Below the pieces are notes generated by a model, which saw only the letters and a program-made list of their open reading frames with translations, had not been told where the DNA came from and made no database searches. Shown piece by piece: positions 1 through 7,882 of a DNA stretch of 64,000 bases. Made by a program: the position numbers and the translations under genes. Positions within the stretch are counted from its first letter, which is position 1, and every line of letters starts with the position of its first letter. The stretch is taken from contig JBBCJT010000136.1 of assembly GCA_037190665.1 (NCBI GenBank), forward strand, positions 11,003-75,002, in the 5' to 3' direction. The DNA comes from JBBCJT01 sp037190665. GTDB taxonomy: Bacteria; Pseudomonadota; Alphaproteobacteria; Acetobacterales; Acetobacteraceae.

Positions 1-1
1 G

Positions 2-43
2 TTGAGGGCGGACAAGGCGTTCTTCGACGACCTGTCGGCGTGA
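2..43 (+). CDS. 3' end of an unidentified gene
   Basis: Only 13 codons and a TGA stop lie in the window. The reading frame is inferred from base composition: every codon ends in G or C, as expected for a coding frame in this genome, while the other plus-strand frame has mostly A/T third positions here. The visible tail ends in DDLSA. Too little is present to name a family. Confidence 0.45.
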   Translation: MRADKAFFDDLSA

Positions 44-126
44 TCGTCGCCGATACCGATCCGCGCGGATGGTGGCGCGATTCCGATAAGCGCGAGCGTG
101 CCATGCTTGTCGGCGCGGTGGAGTGA
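40..126 (+). CDS. short overlapping reading frame at the left edge, or frameshifted continuation of the preceding gene
   Basis: A GTG at 40 overlaps the preceding stop (GTGA) and opens a 28-codon frame ending at 126, with high GC at third positions and a polar C-terminus (DPRGWWRDSDKRERAMLVGAVE in part). No family is recognised. It may be a very small coupled gene. Equally, the upstream gene may continue into this frame after an indel near position 40, which would make both pieces one protein. Confidence 0.25.
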   Translation: MIVADTDPRGWWRDSDKRERAMLVGAVE

Positions 127-210
127 TTCATGCGGAGGATCGAACATCGCGCAGGGGCGCCTGCCCTCTGCCCCGCCCTCTCCTCCCGAGCGAGATGCGT
201 GACCTTCTTC

Positions 211-328
211 CCCCTCTCCCGCCTGCGGGAGAGGGCCGGGGTGAGGGTGTGTCCGCCAGCATCACGGCGATGTCTCGCTTCCGCGCAGATCCCTCACCCT
301 GTCCCTCTCCCGCCCGGCGGGAGAGGGG
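211..328. repeat. REPIN-like inverted repeat doublet, copy 1
   Basis: Two GC-rich palindromes of the form CCCTCTCCCGC..GCGGGAGAGGG (211-235 and 303-328) face each other across about 67 bases. Each carries a GTGAGGG/CCCTCAC extension toward the spacer, so the whole unit can fold into one long hairpin. The spacer words GCCAGCATCACGGCGA and TTCCGCGCAGA recur in copies 2 and 3. It occupies most of the 402-base gap between 127 and 528, where I see no gene. Confidence 0.8.
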
Positions 329-528
329 ACGTTGCATCACGCGCCTTGCCTTATGACCCTCGTCCGCCTCTGCTCCTGCTTGGCCTCTTCGCGAAGGCTC
401 CCGCTCGCGGAAGGCAGAGTTTTTCATCTCCCCGCACCGGGCGGACAGGCCCGTCTTCCACCCGCCCTGTGTACGGCGCGGGCGAACCCGCTCTAGCCTG
501 TGCGCAGTACACGAAACGGAGAGGCCCG

Positions 529-2091
529 ATGCGCAGGTTGCTTGCATCCGCAACCACTGCCGTGGCGCTGGCGCTTGCCGCGCCGGCCGTGCAGGCCAAG
601 ACCTTCCGGCTGGCGACGACCGTGGATGCGGCCACGCTCGACCCGCACGCCAACAACGCGCTCTCCACCTACCTGCTGCTCGCACAGGTCTACGAGCCCC
701 TGCTGTACCGCAACGACGAGCTCAAGGTGGAGCCGGGCCTCGCCGTCTCCTGGACGCAGGCGGAACCCACGCGCTGGCGCTTCAGCCTGCGGCCGGGCGT
801 GAAGTTCGCCGACGGGGCGGCCTTCGAATCCGACGACGTGGTGTTCTCAATCCGCCGCGCGATGGCGCCGACGTCCAACTACGCGATCTACGTGGACACG
901 GTCGCGGACGTGGTCGCGGTCGATCCGCTGACCGTCGATGTCGTCACCCGCGTGCCCGATGCCTCGGTGCCCGACAAGCTCACCCGCATCCTGATGATGG
1001 ATCGCGAATGGGCGGAGAAGAACCGCTCCGAACGGCCGCAGAACTTCCGCGACCGGGAGGAGACGGTCGCCTCGCGGCAGACCAACGGCACCGGCCCGTT
1101 CGTCATCCGCGAACGGCAGAACGACACGCGCACGGTGATGGTGCCGAACCCCGGCTGGTGGGGCGGCAAGACCTCGGTGACGGAGTATCACCACATCATC
1201 ATCAGCTCGGACGCCACGCGCATCGCCGCCCTGCTGTCGGGCGAGGTGGACATGGTGCACACCGTGCCGAGCCAGGACGTGGAGCGCATCCGCCGCCAGT
1301 CCAGCCTGCGCGTGCTGGAAGGGCAGGAGAACCGCACCGTCTTCATCGCCTTCGACCAGCATCGCGACGAGCTGCTGCATTCCTCGGTGAAGGGCCGCAA
1401 TCCGTTCAAGGATGCGCGCGTGCGCGAGGCGGTGGCGCTGGCGGTGGACGTGAACGCCATCCGCACCCGCACGCTGCGCGGCCAGGCGGTGGTGACCGGG
1501 TCGATGTGGACGCAGTTCGTCAACGGCTGGGCGGAGGAGACGGACAAGCGCCCGCCGCTCGATCGCGAGCGGGCCCGCGCGCTGCTGGCGGAAGCCGGCT
1601 TCGCGAGCGGCTTCGACGTGACGATGGACTGTCCCGTCGGCAATTACGACGAGGCGTGCCAGGCGGTGGCGGCGCAGCTCGCGCAGATCGGCATCCGGAT
1701 CCGGCTCAACATCCTGCCCGGCGCGCAGTTCAGCCCGAAGGTGCTGCGGCAGGACACGTCGATGTACATCCTGTCCTGGGGCGTGCCGACCTTCGATGCG
1801 CTCTACACGCTGCGCGGGATCATCATGACGCGGGCGAAGGTCGGTGGCGGATCATGGAACGGCGGCGGCTATTCCAACCCGCGCGTGGACGAGCTGGTCG
1901 AACGGCTGACGGCCGAGGCCAACGCGGACGAACGGCGCAGCATGATCCTTGAGGCGCACCGCATCCACAACGCCGAGTTCGGTCATGTGCCGCTGTATCA
2001 CATCATGATCCCGTGGGCGCACCGGCAGGGCGTGACGTTGCGTCACCGCGCCGACAACCAGATCGCGATCAAGGACGTGACGATCGAGTGA
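529..2091 (+). CDS. ABC transporter substrate-binding protein, peptide/nickel class (SBP_bac_5)
   Basis: A 520-residue periplasmic solute receptor of family 5, the class that delivers oligopeptides, nickel or glycosides to an ABC importer. The ATG at 529 is chosen because a GGAGAG ribosome site precedes it and the protein then starts with a clear signal peptide (basic MRR, an Ala/Leu core, cleavage near AVQAK). The open frame extends upstream but crosses the repeat and lacks a leader. Family signs are the early LDPHANN segment, the PGLAVSW region and the C-terminal HVPLYH segment. No permease or ATPase gene is adjacent, so this is an orphan receptor within the window. Its stop overlaps the start of the methyltransferase gene (TGATG), so the two are probably translated together. 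Function class is secure; substrate is unknown. Confidence 0.9.
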   Translation: MRRLLASATTAVALALAAPAVQAKTFRLATTVDAATLDPHANNALSTYLLLAQVYEPLLYRNDELKVEPGLAVSWTQAEPTRWRFSLRPGVKFADGAAFESDDVVFSIRRAMAPTSNYAIYVDTVADVVAVDPLTVDVVTRVPDASVPDKLTRILMMDREWAEKNRSERPQNFRDREETVASRQTNGTGPFVIRERQNDTRTVMVPNPGWWGGKTSVTEYHHIIISSDATRIAALLSGEVDMVHTVPSQDVERIRRQSSLRVLEGQENRTVFIAFDQHRDELLHSSVKGRNPFKDARVREAVALAVDVNAIRTRTLRGQAVVTGSMWTQFVNGWAEETDKRPPLDRERARALLAEAGFASGFDVTMDCPVGNYDEACQAVAAQLAQIGIRIRLNILPGAQFSPKVLRQDTSMYILSWGVPTFDALYTLRGIIMTRAKVGGGSWNGGGYSNPRVDELVERLTAEANADERRSMILEAHRIHNAEFGHVPLYHIMIPWAHRQGVTLRHRADNQIAIKDVTIE

Positions 2092-3131
2092 TGCTTCGCC
2101 GCCTCCTGCGCCGGACCGATCCGAAGCCGGCCGCCGATCGGATCGCATCGCCGCCTGCCGAACCGTCCCCCGCGCCCGGGCAGCCGGCATTGCCGGCCGC
2201 TTCGGCAGCGGGCGTCGATCCGTTGATCGAAGCGACGCCGCTTTCGCTCGACCTCGACGCGCGGATCGCGATGGGGCTGCGCTGCGGGGATTGCGACTTC
2301 ATCCCGAAGGTCGCCGGCGCTGGGAGCGTGGCGACGGAGGCGGACGGCACGCGCGTGCAGATCATGCACAACGGCCTCCGCGTCGTCGCGGACGGCTATT
2401 ACGGCGCGTGGATGACGCGGCTGATCGAACTCGCGCGCGGACATCACGAGCCGCAGGAGGAAGCGGCCTTCCACGCGCTCATGCACGCCCTGCCGCCCGG
2501 CGGGACGATGGTCGAGCTGGGCGGGTTCTGGGCGTACTACACGCTCTGGTTCCTGACCTCGGCGCCGGGGCGGCGTGCGCTGCTGGTGGAGCCCGATCCC
2601 GCGCATATCGAGATCGGCCGCCGCAACCTCGCCCTCAACGGCATCGCGGCCGAGTTCGTCCAGGGTTTCGTCGGTGCGGTGCCGGGCAGGACGGTCGCGT
2701 TCCGGACCGAGGAGTCCGGCACGCTCGATCTGCCGTGCATCGACCTCCCCGCGTTGCTCGATGCGCGGAAGGTCGACCATCTGACGCTGCTGCATTGCGA
2801 CGCGCAGGGGGCCGAGACCGCGGTTCTGGACCAGATCGCGCCCTTGGTGCGGCAGGGGCGGCTCGGCTGGGTTTTCGTCTCCACGCATCATCACGCGATC
2901 AGCGGCGATCCGCTCACGCATCAGCGATGTCTGGCGCTGCTCGCCGGGCTCGGCGCGACGATCGAGGTCGAGCATGACGTGCAGGAGAGTTTTTCCGGCG
3001 ACGGGATGATCGTCGGGCGGTTCTGCGACGCGCCTGCCGGTTGGCGGGCGCCGCCGCTCAGCTACAACAGGGCGTCCACGTCACTTTTCAGGCATCCGCT
3101 GTTTGATCTCGCCGCCGCGCAGGCGCGTTGA
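2091..3131 (+). CDS. FkbM family SAM-dependent methyltransferase
   Basis: A 346-residue protein. The first ~60 residues are Pro/Ala-rich and probably disordered; the rest is a class I methyltransferase of the FkbM type. The SAM-binding motif appears as GGTMVELGGFWAYYT followed by the acidic LLVEPDP strand end, and the family hallmark near the C-terminal half is HCDAQGAE. FkbM proteins O-methylate sugars, lipids or small molecules; the acceptor here is not predictable. The start is set by the TGATG overlap with the peptide-binding protein gene, implying translational coupling. Pairing an FkbM enzyme with a peptide receptor is not a standard operon. Confidence 0.85.
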   Translation: MLRRLLRRTDPKPAADRIASPPAEPSPAPGQPALPAASAAGVDPLIEATPLSLDLDARIAMGLRCGDCDFIPKVAGAGSVATEADGTRVQIMHNGLRVVADGYYGAWMTRLIELARGHHEPQEEAAFHALMHALPPGGTMVELGGFWAYYTLWFLTSAPGRRALLVEPDPAHIEIGRRNLALNGIAAEFVQGFVGAVPGRTVAFRTEESGTLDLPCIDLPALLDARKVDHLTLLHCDAQGAETAVLDQIAPLVRQGRLGWVFVSTHHHAISGDPLTHQRCLALLAGLGATIEVEHDVQESFSGDGMIVGRFCDAPAGWRAPPLSYNRASTSLFRHPLFDLAAAQAR

Positions 3132-3153
3132 TGCGCCGCCGGTCCCGCCCTTT

Positions 3154-3271
3154 CCCCCTCTCCCGCGTGCGGGAGAGGGCCGGGATGAGGGTGCGGCCGC
3201 CAGCATCACGGCGAGGTTTAGCCTCCGCGCGGACCCCCTCACCCTGTCCCTCTCCCGCAAGCGGGAGAGGG
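3154..3271. repeat. REPIN-like inverted repeat doublet, copy 2
   Basis: Same architecture as the copy at 211-328. Palindromes CCCTCTCCCGCGTGCGGGAGAGGG (in part) near 3156-3179 and CCCTCTCCCGCAAGCGGGAG near 3248-3271 face each other, joined by a spacer containing CCGCCAGCATCACGGCGA and CTCCGCGCGGA. It starts 22 bases after the methyltransferase stop codon. The rest of the gap to 3381 shows no gene. Confidence 0.8.
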
Positions 3272-3381
3272 AACCTGGCGTGACGGTCCATGCCTTCCCC
3301 TTCCGTCCAGCGCTTTCGCAGACGGAAAAAGGCCTGCCCCCCGCGGCCGGGGAAAGGGGTCGGCGAAGGACGCCGTTCGTC

Positions 3382-3642
3382 CTACTGCAGCGGCGCGCGG
3401 ACGAGCCGCTCCACCTGCGCCGCCGTGGCCTCCATCACCCGGGCCTGGTCGTTGATGAACCCGGTGATGCTGCGTTCCGTCCACTGCGTGGTGGCGACGG
3501 TCATCGCCGCGGGGTCGGAGCAGCGCATCAGTTCCTGCACCAGCTCCATCTGCCGCTCCATCATGTGGCTGGCCATCGCCGCCAGCGCGGTCACCACATC
3601 CGGCGGCGGCACGGATCCGCCCGTCTGCCTGCTTCCGGCCAT
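3382..3642 (-). CDS. small helical protein, phasin-like in composition
   Basis: An 86-residue protein with no signal peptide. The middle and C-terminal part is a continuous amphipathic helix rich in Met, Ala, Gln and Glu (for example HMMERQMELVQEL and QARVMEATAAQVERLV). This resembles phasins and other granule- or surface-binding proteins, but length and sequence are not enough to assign that family. The start at 3642 is preceded by GGGAGAG at good spacing; the longer upstream open frame has Cys/Trp-rich residues untypical of a gene start here. It is divergent from htrA. Confidence 0.65.
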   Translation of the reverse strand: MAGSRQTGGSVPPPDVVTALAAMASHMMERQMELVQELMRCSDPAAMTVATTQWTERSITGFINDQARVMEATAAQVERLVRAPLQ

Positions 3643-3770
3643 GACTTGCTCTCCCTGGCTGATGTGCAACATCTGATAGTGGCGCAGGGCGCCGGCAGAT
3701 ACCTTGATCCCGCGCAACCTCCGGAGGTGGTAAACAGCCTGTGCACACCATGGCCCGCCAAGGAAACCGC

Positions 3771-4853
3771 ATGACCACCCCCGCGCTCGCACGCCGCGCG
3801 CTCCTTGCCTCCGCCGCCGCCCTCGCCGCCTCCACTGCCGCCTGCGCCCAGCGCGGCGCGGTCGCCGCCGGGACGGCGCTGCCCTCCTTCGCGCCGCTGG
3901 TCCGCGCGGTGATGCCCACGGTCGTGAACATCTCGGTGGTGGAGCGCAGCGGCGCCGGCGCCGACGACGTGCCGCCCGAATTCCGCGGCACGCCGATGGA
4001 GAAGCAGTGGCGGGAACGCCAGCGCCGCAGCCCCCGCCCGGTGCAGGGCCAGGGCTCGGGCTTCATCATCGACCCGTCCGGCTTCGTCGTGACCAACAAC
4101 CATGTCGTGCGCGCCGCCCGGACCATCGCCGTCAGCCTCTCGGACGGGACGGAGCTGCCGGCGCGGCTGGTGGGCGCGGACGACCTGACCGACCTCGCGC
4201 TGCTGAAGATCGACGCGCCGCGCACCCTGCCCGCCGCCCGCTGGGGCGACAGCAAGGTGCTGGAACCGGGGGACTGGGTGCTCGCGGCCGGCAACCCGTT
4301 CGGGCTGGGCGGCACGGTCACCGCCGGCATCGTCTCCGCCCGCGGGCGCGACATCGGCGCGGGGCCCTATGACGACTTCCTGCAGATCGACGCCTCGATC
4401 AATCCTGGCAATTCCGGGGGGCCGGTGTTCAACCAGGCCGGCGAGGTGGTGGGCGTGAACACGGCGATCGTCTCGCCCTCCGGCGGGTCGGTCGGCATCG
4501 GCTTCGCTGTGCCGTCGGAGATCGCGCAGGGCATCATCGGCGAGCTGCGCCGCAGCGGCAGCATCCAGCGCGGCTGGCTCGGCGTCTCCGTGCGCGACGT
4601 CTCGGCCGAGGGGCCCAGCCGCGGCGTGGCGGTGGAGGCGGTGGAGCCCGGCAGTCCCGCCGCCCGCGCCGGTCTCCGCCCCGGCGACGTCGTGCTCGCG
4701 GTCAACGGCGACCGCACCGATACCAGCCGCAGCCTGGTGCGCAGCATCGCGGCCATCCCGCCCGGCCAGACGGCGCGTCTGTCGCTGACACGGCAGGGCC
4801 GGCCGCGGGAGGTCTCGGTCGAAGTAGGCCGCCGCCCGTCGCCGCGGGGCTGA
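3771..4853 (+). CDS. HtrA/DegP-like serine protease with one PDZ domain
   Basis: A 360-residue periplasmic quality-control protease. The triad is visible as His111 (VVTNNHVV), Asp141 (DLTDLALLKID) and Ser215 (NPGNSGGP); one PDZ domain follows at about 255-350, as in DegS/DegQ-sized members rather than two-PDZ DegP. The N-terminus has an Arg-Arg pair, a hydrophobic stretch and STAAC, which could be a lipobox for membrane anchoring. The start at 3771 has AAGGAAA upstream; ATGs at 3741 and 3750 lack a site. It is followed two bases later by a response regulator gene and a histidine kinase gene, the classic layout in which the protease belongs to an envelope-stress regulon. Confidence 0.92.
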   Translation: MTTPALARRALLASAAALAASTAACAQRGAVAAGTALPSFAPLVRAVMPTVVNISVVERSGAGADDVPPEFRGTPMEKQWRERQRRSPRPVQGQGSGFIIDPSGFVVTNNHVVRAARTIAVSLSDGTELPARLVGADDLTDLALLKIDAPRTLPAARWGDSKVLEPGDWVLAAGNPFGLGGTVTAGIVSARGRDIGAGPYDDFLQIDASINPGNSGGPVFNQAGEVVGVNTAIVSPSGGSVGIGFAVPSEIAQGIIGELRRSGSIQRGWLGVSVRDVSAEGPSRGVAVEAVEPGSPAARAGLRPGDVVLAVNGDRTDTSRSLVRSIAAIPPGQTARLSLTRQGRPREVSVEVGRRPSPRG

Positions 4854-4855
4854 GC

Positions 4856-5536
4856 ATGCGCATCCTGCTGGTCGAGGACGATGATGAGGTGGCGGGGTTC
4901 GTCGCCAAGGGGCTGCGTGAATCCGGCCACGTGGTCACCCACGCCGCCACCGGCCGCGACGGGCTGTTCCTCGCGGTCAGCGAGGCGTTCGACGTGATCG
5001 TGCTGGACCGGCTGCTGCCGGGCGGGGTGGACGGGCTGTCGCTGCTGCAGACCTTCCGCAGCCAGGGCGGCAAGGCGCCGGTGCTGATCCTGTCGGCGCT
5101 CGCGCAGGTGGACGAGCGGGTGAAGGGGCTGCGCGCCGGCGGCGACGACTACATCCCCAAGCCCTTCGCCTTCGCCGAGCTGCTGGCCCGCGTCGAGGCG
5201 CTGGGGCGGCGCAGCCGCGGCGACGGGCCGGCGACCAGCCTGCAGGCGGGCGACCTGCAGATGGACCTGCTGTCGCGCACCGTGCGCCGCGGCGGGCAGA
5301 AGATCGACCTGCAGCCGCGCGAGTTCCGGCTGCTGGAGTTCCTGATCCGCCACGCCGGGCAGGTCGTCACCCGCACCATGCTGCTGGAAGGCGTGTGGGA
5401 TTATCACTTCGATCCGCAGACCAACGTGATCGACGTCCACGTCTCCCGCCTGCGGCAGAAGATCGACAAGCCCTTCGACACGCCGCTGATCCAGACCGTC
5501 CGCAACGCCGGCTACATGCTGCGCGTGGAAGGCTGA
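4856..5536 (+). CDS. OmpR/PhoB-family response regulator
   Basis: A 226-residue two-component response regulator. The receiver domain (1-120) has the acidic pair ED near residue 7, the phospho-acceptor Asp51 in VLDRLLP and the conserved Lys102 in IPKPF. The C-terminal half is a winged-helix DNA-binding domain ending QTVRNAGYMLRVEG. It lies two bases after the protease gene and directly before a kinase gene, so all three probably share one transcript. Target genes cannot be read from the window, though the protease is an obvious candidate. Confidence 0.93.
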   Translation: MRILLVEDDDEVAGFVAKGLRESGHVVTHAATGRDGLFLAVSEAFDVIVLDRLLPGGVDGLSLLQTFRSQGGKAPVLILSALAQVDERVKGLRAGGDDYIPKPFAFAELLARVEALGRRSRGDGPATSLQAGDLQMDLLSRTVRRGGQKIDLQPREFRLLEFLIRHAGQVVTRTMLLEGVWDYHFDPQTNVIDVHVSRLRQKIDKPFDTPLIQTVRNAGYMLRVEG

Positions 5537-5539
5537 GCG

Positions 5540-6962
5540 ATGCCGGCCGCGCGCAGGGGGCGCTGAGCTGGCGCAGGCGGTCCAGCCGGCGGCCCAGGGA
5601 CGCACCCGGCTTCTGCTGCGCAGCGCCGGCTTCCGCTTCGCCGCGCTGTTCGCCCTCGTCTTCTCCGTCGGCGCGGCCGCGCTGATCGGCTTCCTGTGGT
5701 GGGCCAGCACCAGCGCGCTGGGCCGGCAGACCGATGCCGCGATCCGCGCCGACCTCGTCGTGCTCGCCGAACGCTGGCGGGAGGGCGGCGTGCCGGTGCT
5801 GCTCGCCGCCATCGCCGAGCGGCTGGCCGAGGACGTGGACGACGACGCGATCTACTTCGCCACCGATGTCGCGCGCCGGCGCCTCGGCGGCAATCTCGAC
5901 CGCTGGCCGCAGGCGGACGGCACGGAAGACGGCGACTGGTTCGAGACGCAGGTGGACCGCGCCGGCACCGCCACCCGCGCGCGGCTCGCGCATCTGGAAC
6001 TGCCGGACGGGACGCACCTGCTCGTCGGCCGCGACGTGACGGAGCGCCAGCGGCTCGGCACGCTGCTGGGCGAGGCGGTGGCGTGGTCGCTGGGGCTGAT
6101 GGTGCTGATCGCGGTCGCCGGCGGCTGGCTGGTGCGCCGCGTGCTGGAACGCCGGCTCGCCCCGGTGGCGCAGACCGCCATGCGGTTCGCGGCCGGAGAG
6201 CTGTCCCACCGCATCCCGACGCGCCCCGAAGGCGACGAGTTCGACCGGCTCGCGCGCACGCTGAACGCGATGCTGGACCGGATCGTGGTGCTGATGACCG
6301 GCGTGCGGGACATCTCCGACGCGATCGCGCACGACCTGCGCACGCCGATCGCCCGTGCCCGCGCGCGGCTGGAGGATGCGCTGGGCGAGGGCGCCGATGC
6401 CGCGGCGCTGCGCGCGGCGATCGAGCGGGCGATCGCCGACCTGGACGGCGTGGTGGCGATCTTCCAGGCGCTGCTGCGCATCGCGGAGATCGAGGCCGGC
6501 GCCCGCCGTGCCGCCTTCAGCGACAGCGACCTGTCGCCGCTGCTCGGCGACCTCGCCGAGACCTACGCCGTGCTGGGCGATCCGCGCGGCATCCGCATCG
6601 AGACCGACCTGCCGGCGCACCTGACGGTGCACGGCGATCGCGACCTGCTCGCCCAGGCGGTGGCGAACCTGCTCGACAACGCCCTGAAGTTCTCGCCCGA
6701 GGGCGCGGCGATCCGGCTCGCCGCCGGCGTGGCGCAGGGGCGGGTCCATGTCAGCGTCGCCGACAGCGGCCCGGGCATCCCCCCGGTCGAGCGCGACCGC
6801 GCGCGGGAAAGGTTCTGGCGGGGGGAGGCGGCGCGGCATTCGCCGGGCTCCGGCCTCGGCCTTGCCCTGGTCGATGCGGTGGCGCGGCTGCATGGCGGCG
6901 GGCTGGAGCTGGAGGACAACGACCCGGGTCTGGTCGCCCGCCTCCTCATCCCCGCCGCATGA
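5540..6962 (+). CDS. membrane sensor histidine kinase; apparent frameshift near its start
   Basis: Partner kinase of the preceding regulator. The conserved frame shows a first membrane helix at about 5631-5708 (FRFAALFALVFSVGAAAL), a short periplasmic sensor, a second helix near 6073-6135, HAMP, the H-box AHDLRTPI with the His codon at 6330, the N-box NLLDNALKFSP, DSGPGIP and GSGLGLALVDA. This frame has no ATG upstream; its first GTG (5760) would discard the first helix. An ATG at 5540, three bases after the regulator stop, reads MPAARRGR then stops. Removing one base from the G-run at 5556-5560 would join it to the kinase frame. Sequencing error, real mutation or a rare start codon are all possible. 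Confidence 0.8.
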
Positions 6963-7019
6963 ACGAAGCTTCACCCGCCTCCCATCGGCCCGTTACGCCG
7001 CCGGGCGCACACCGGCCCC

Positions 7020-7277
7020 ATGCGCGACCGCCTTGCCTGGCTGCTGCTGGCCATGCCGCTGGTCGGCGGGGCCGATGCACCGTCGCGGGTGACCACCGTC
7101 ACGCCGGAATACTGCGCGGAGCTTTCCGCGCTCGCGAAGACGCGCGCTGCCGGCCGGCCGGGCCCGGCCTCACGGCTGGCGCAGGAGGGGCGGGAGCTGT
7201 GCGCGCAGGGGCATGTGCGCGCCGGCATCCACAAGCTGCGGCGTGCCATCGCCATGCTGCCGCACCAGCCGCCATGA
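7020..7277 (+). CDS. small secreted hypothetical protein with two cysteines
   Basis: An 85-residue protein with a plausible signal peptide (MRDRLAWLLLAMPLVGGADA) and a short mature region containing two Cys (EYCAEL and RELCAQG) that could form a disulfide between helices. The C-terminal half resembles a single TPR-like helix pair (AGIHKLRRAIAMLP). It follows the kinase gene by 57 bases. No known family is recognised; a periplasmic accessory of the two-component system is possible but unproven. Confidence 0.55.
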   Translation: MRDRLAWLLLAMPLVGGADAPSRVTTVTPEYCAELSALAKTRAAGRPGPASRLAQEGRELCAQGHVRAGIHKLRRAIAMLPHQPP

Positions 7278-7326
7278 TACCGTTCGCCTTGCCGATGGCC
7301 CTTTCATCGGCAAGGCGAGCGGTATC
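7276..7326. repeat. long intergenic hairpin with 22-bp arms
   Basis: GATACCGTTCGCCTTGCCGA at 7276 and onward pairs with TCGGCAAGGCGAGCGGTATC ending at 7326: 22-base arms with a single mismatch and a seven-base loop (GCCCTTT). It begins inside the stop codon of the preceding small gene. It could end transcription from the kinase operon, although no T-run follows. Confidence 0.75.
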
Positions 7327-7367
7327 GGCGCGCAGGGCTGGTGTGGCGGCTGCGCGCGGAATAGAGA

Positions 7368-7404
7368 CTCATACCGGGTCGGCCGAAAGGCTGGCCGGTA
7401 TGAG
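7368..7404. repeat. second hairpin with GAAA tetraloop
   Basis: CTCATACCGG (7368-7377) pairs perfectly with CCGGTATGAG (7395-7404), and an inner GC stem closes on a GAAA tetraloop at 7385-7388. The ATACCG/CGGTAT word is shared with the hairpin 40 bases upstream, so the two may form one structured RNA or one repeat unit. It lies 43 bases before the next start codon. Confidence 0.65.
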
Positions 7405-7447
7405 AGGCTTGCGGAACGCGGCCGGTCCGTGGCGCGTTTGAGGCACC

Positions 7448-7801
7448 ATGCCGCGTATCGTGATGCTGCTCGCCCATTCGGACGCCCGCCCGCAGGGGGA
7501 CGTCAACGACGGCTACGACCTCGCCCTGACCCTGACGCCGGAGGGGCGGCTGGATGAGCGCGCCTGGGACGCCGATCCCGAGCCGTGGCGGGTCCGCCGC
7601 TTCGACGGCAGCGGCCGCGAGCGGCAGGGCGAGTTGATCCGCACCGAGGAAGGCTGGGCGATCCGCTACGGCGATCAGGACACGGAGGCGCCGCTGGGCG
7701 ATTTCGCCGGGCGCGTGTTCCGCCCCGGCGAATACGTCACGCTGCGACCGCCCGGCGGCGCGGAGCGCGTCTACCGGATCGTCGAGGTCGGCCGCGGCTG
7801 A
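7448..7801 (+). CDS. conserved-looking hypothetical protein, cytoplasmic
   Basis: A 117-residue soluble protein with no signal peptide, Cys or membrane segment. It is mostly short beta strands with charged turns (SDARPQGDVNDGYDL, FAGRVFRPGEYVTLR, YRIVEVGRG), suggesting a small beta-barrel fold. Coding is supported by strong GC3 bias over the whole frame and an unambiguous ATG. I do not recognise the family. It stands alone between the hairpins and the TPR gene. Confidence 0.7.
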   Translation: MPRIVMLLAHSDARPQGDVNDGYDLALTLTPEGRLDERAWDADPEPWRVRRFDGSGRERQGELIRTEEGWAIRYGDQDTEAPLGDFAGRVFRPGEYVTLRPPGGAERVYRIVEVGRG

Positions 7802-7882
7802 CCGTCCGTTTCGCAGGATTGGGGTGGCGGTGCGAGGTCGTTTCGCCACATGATGAGCGGCTGAGCTTGGGAGACAGGCCCG

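Noticed and set aside
123..528. N-terminal extension of the peptide-binding protein gene and small frames over the first repeat
   Set aside because: They run through the palindromic doublet; the ATG at 529 with signal peptide and ribosome site is clearly the real start.
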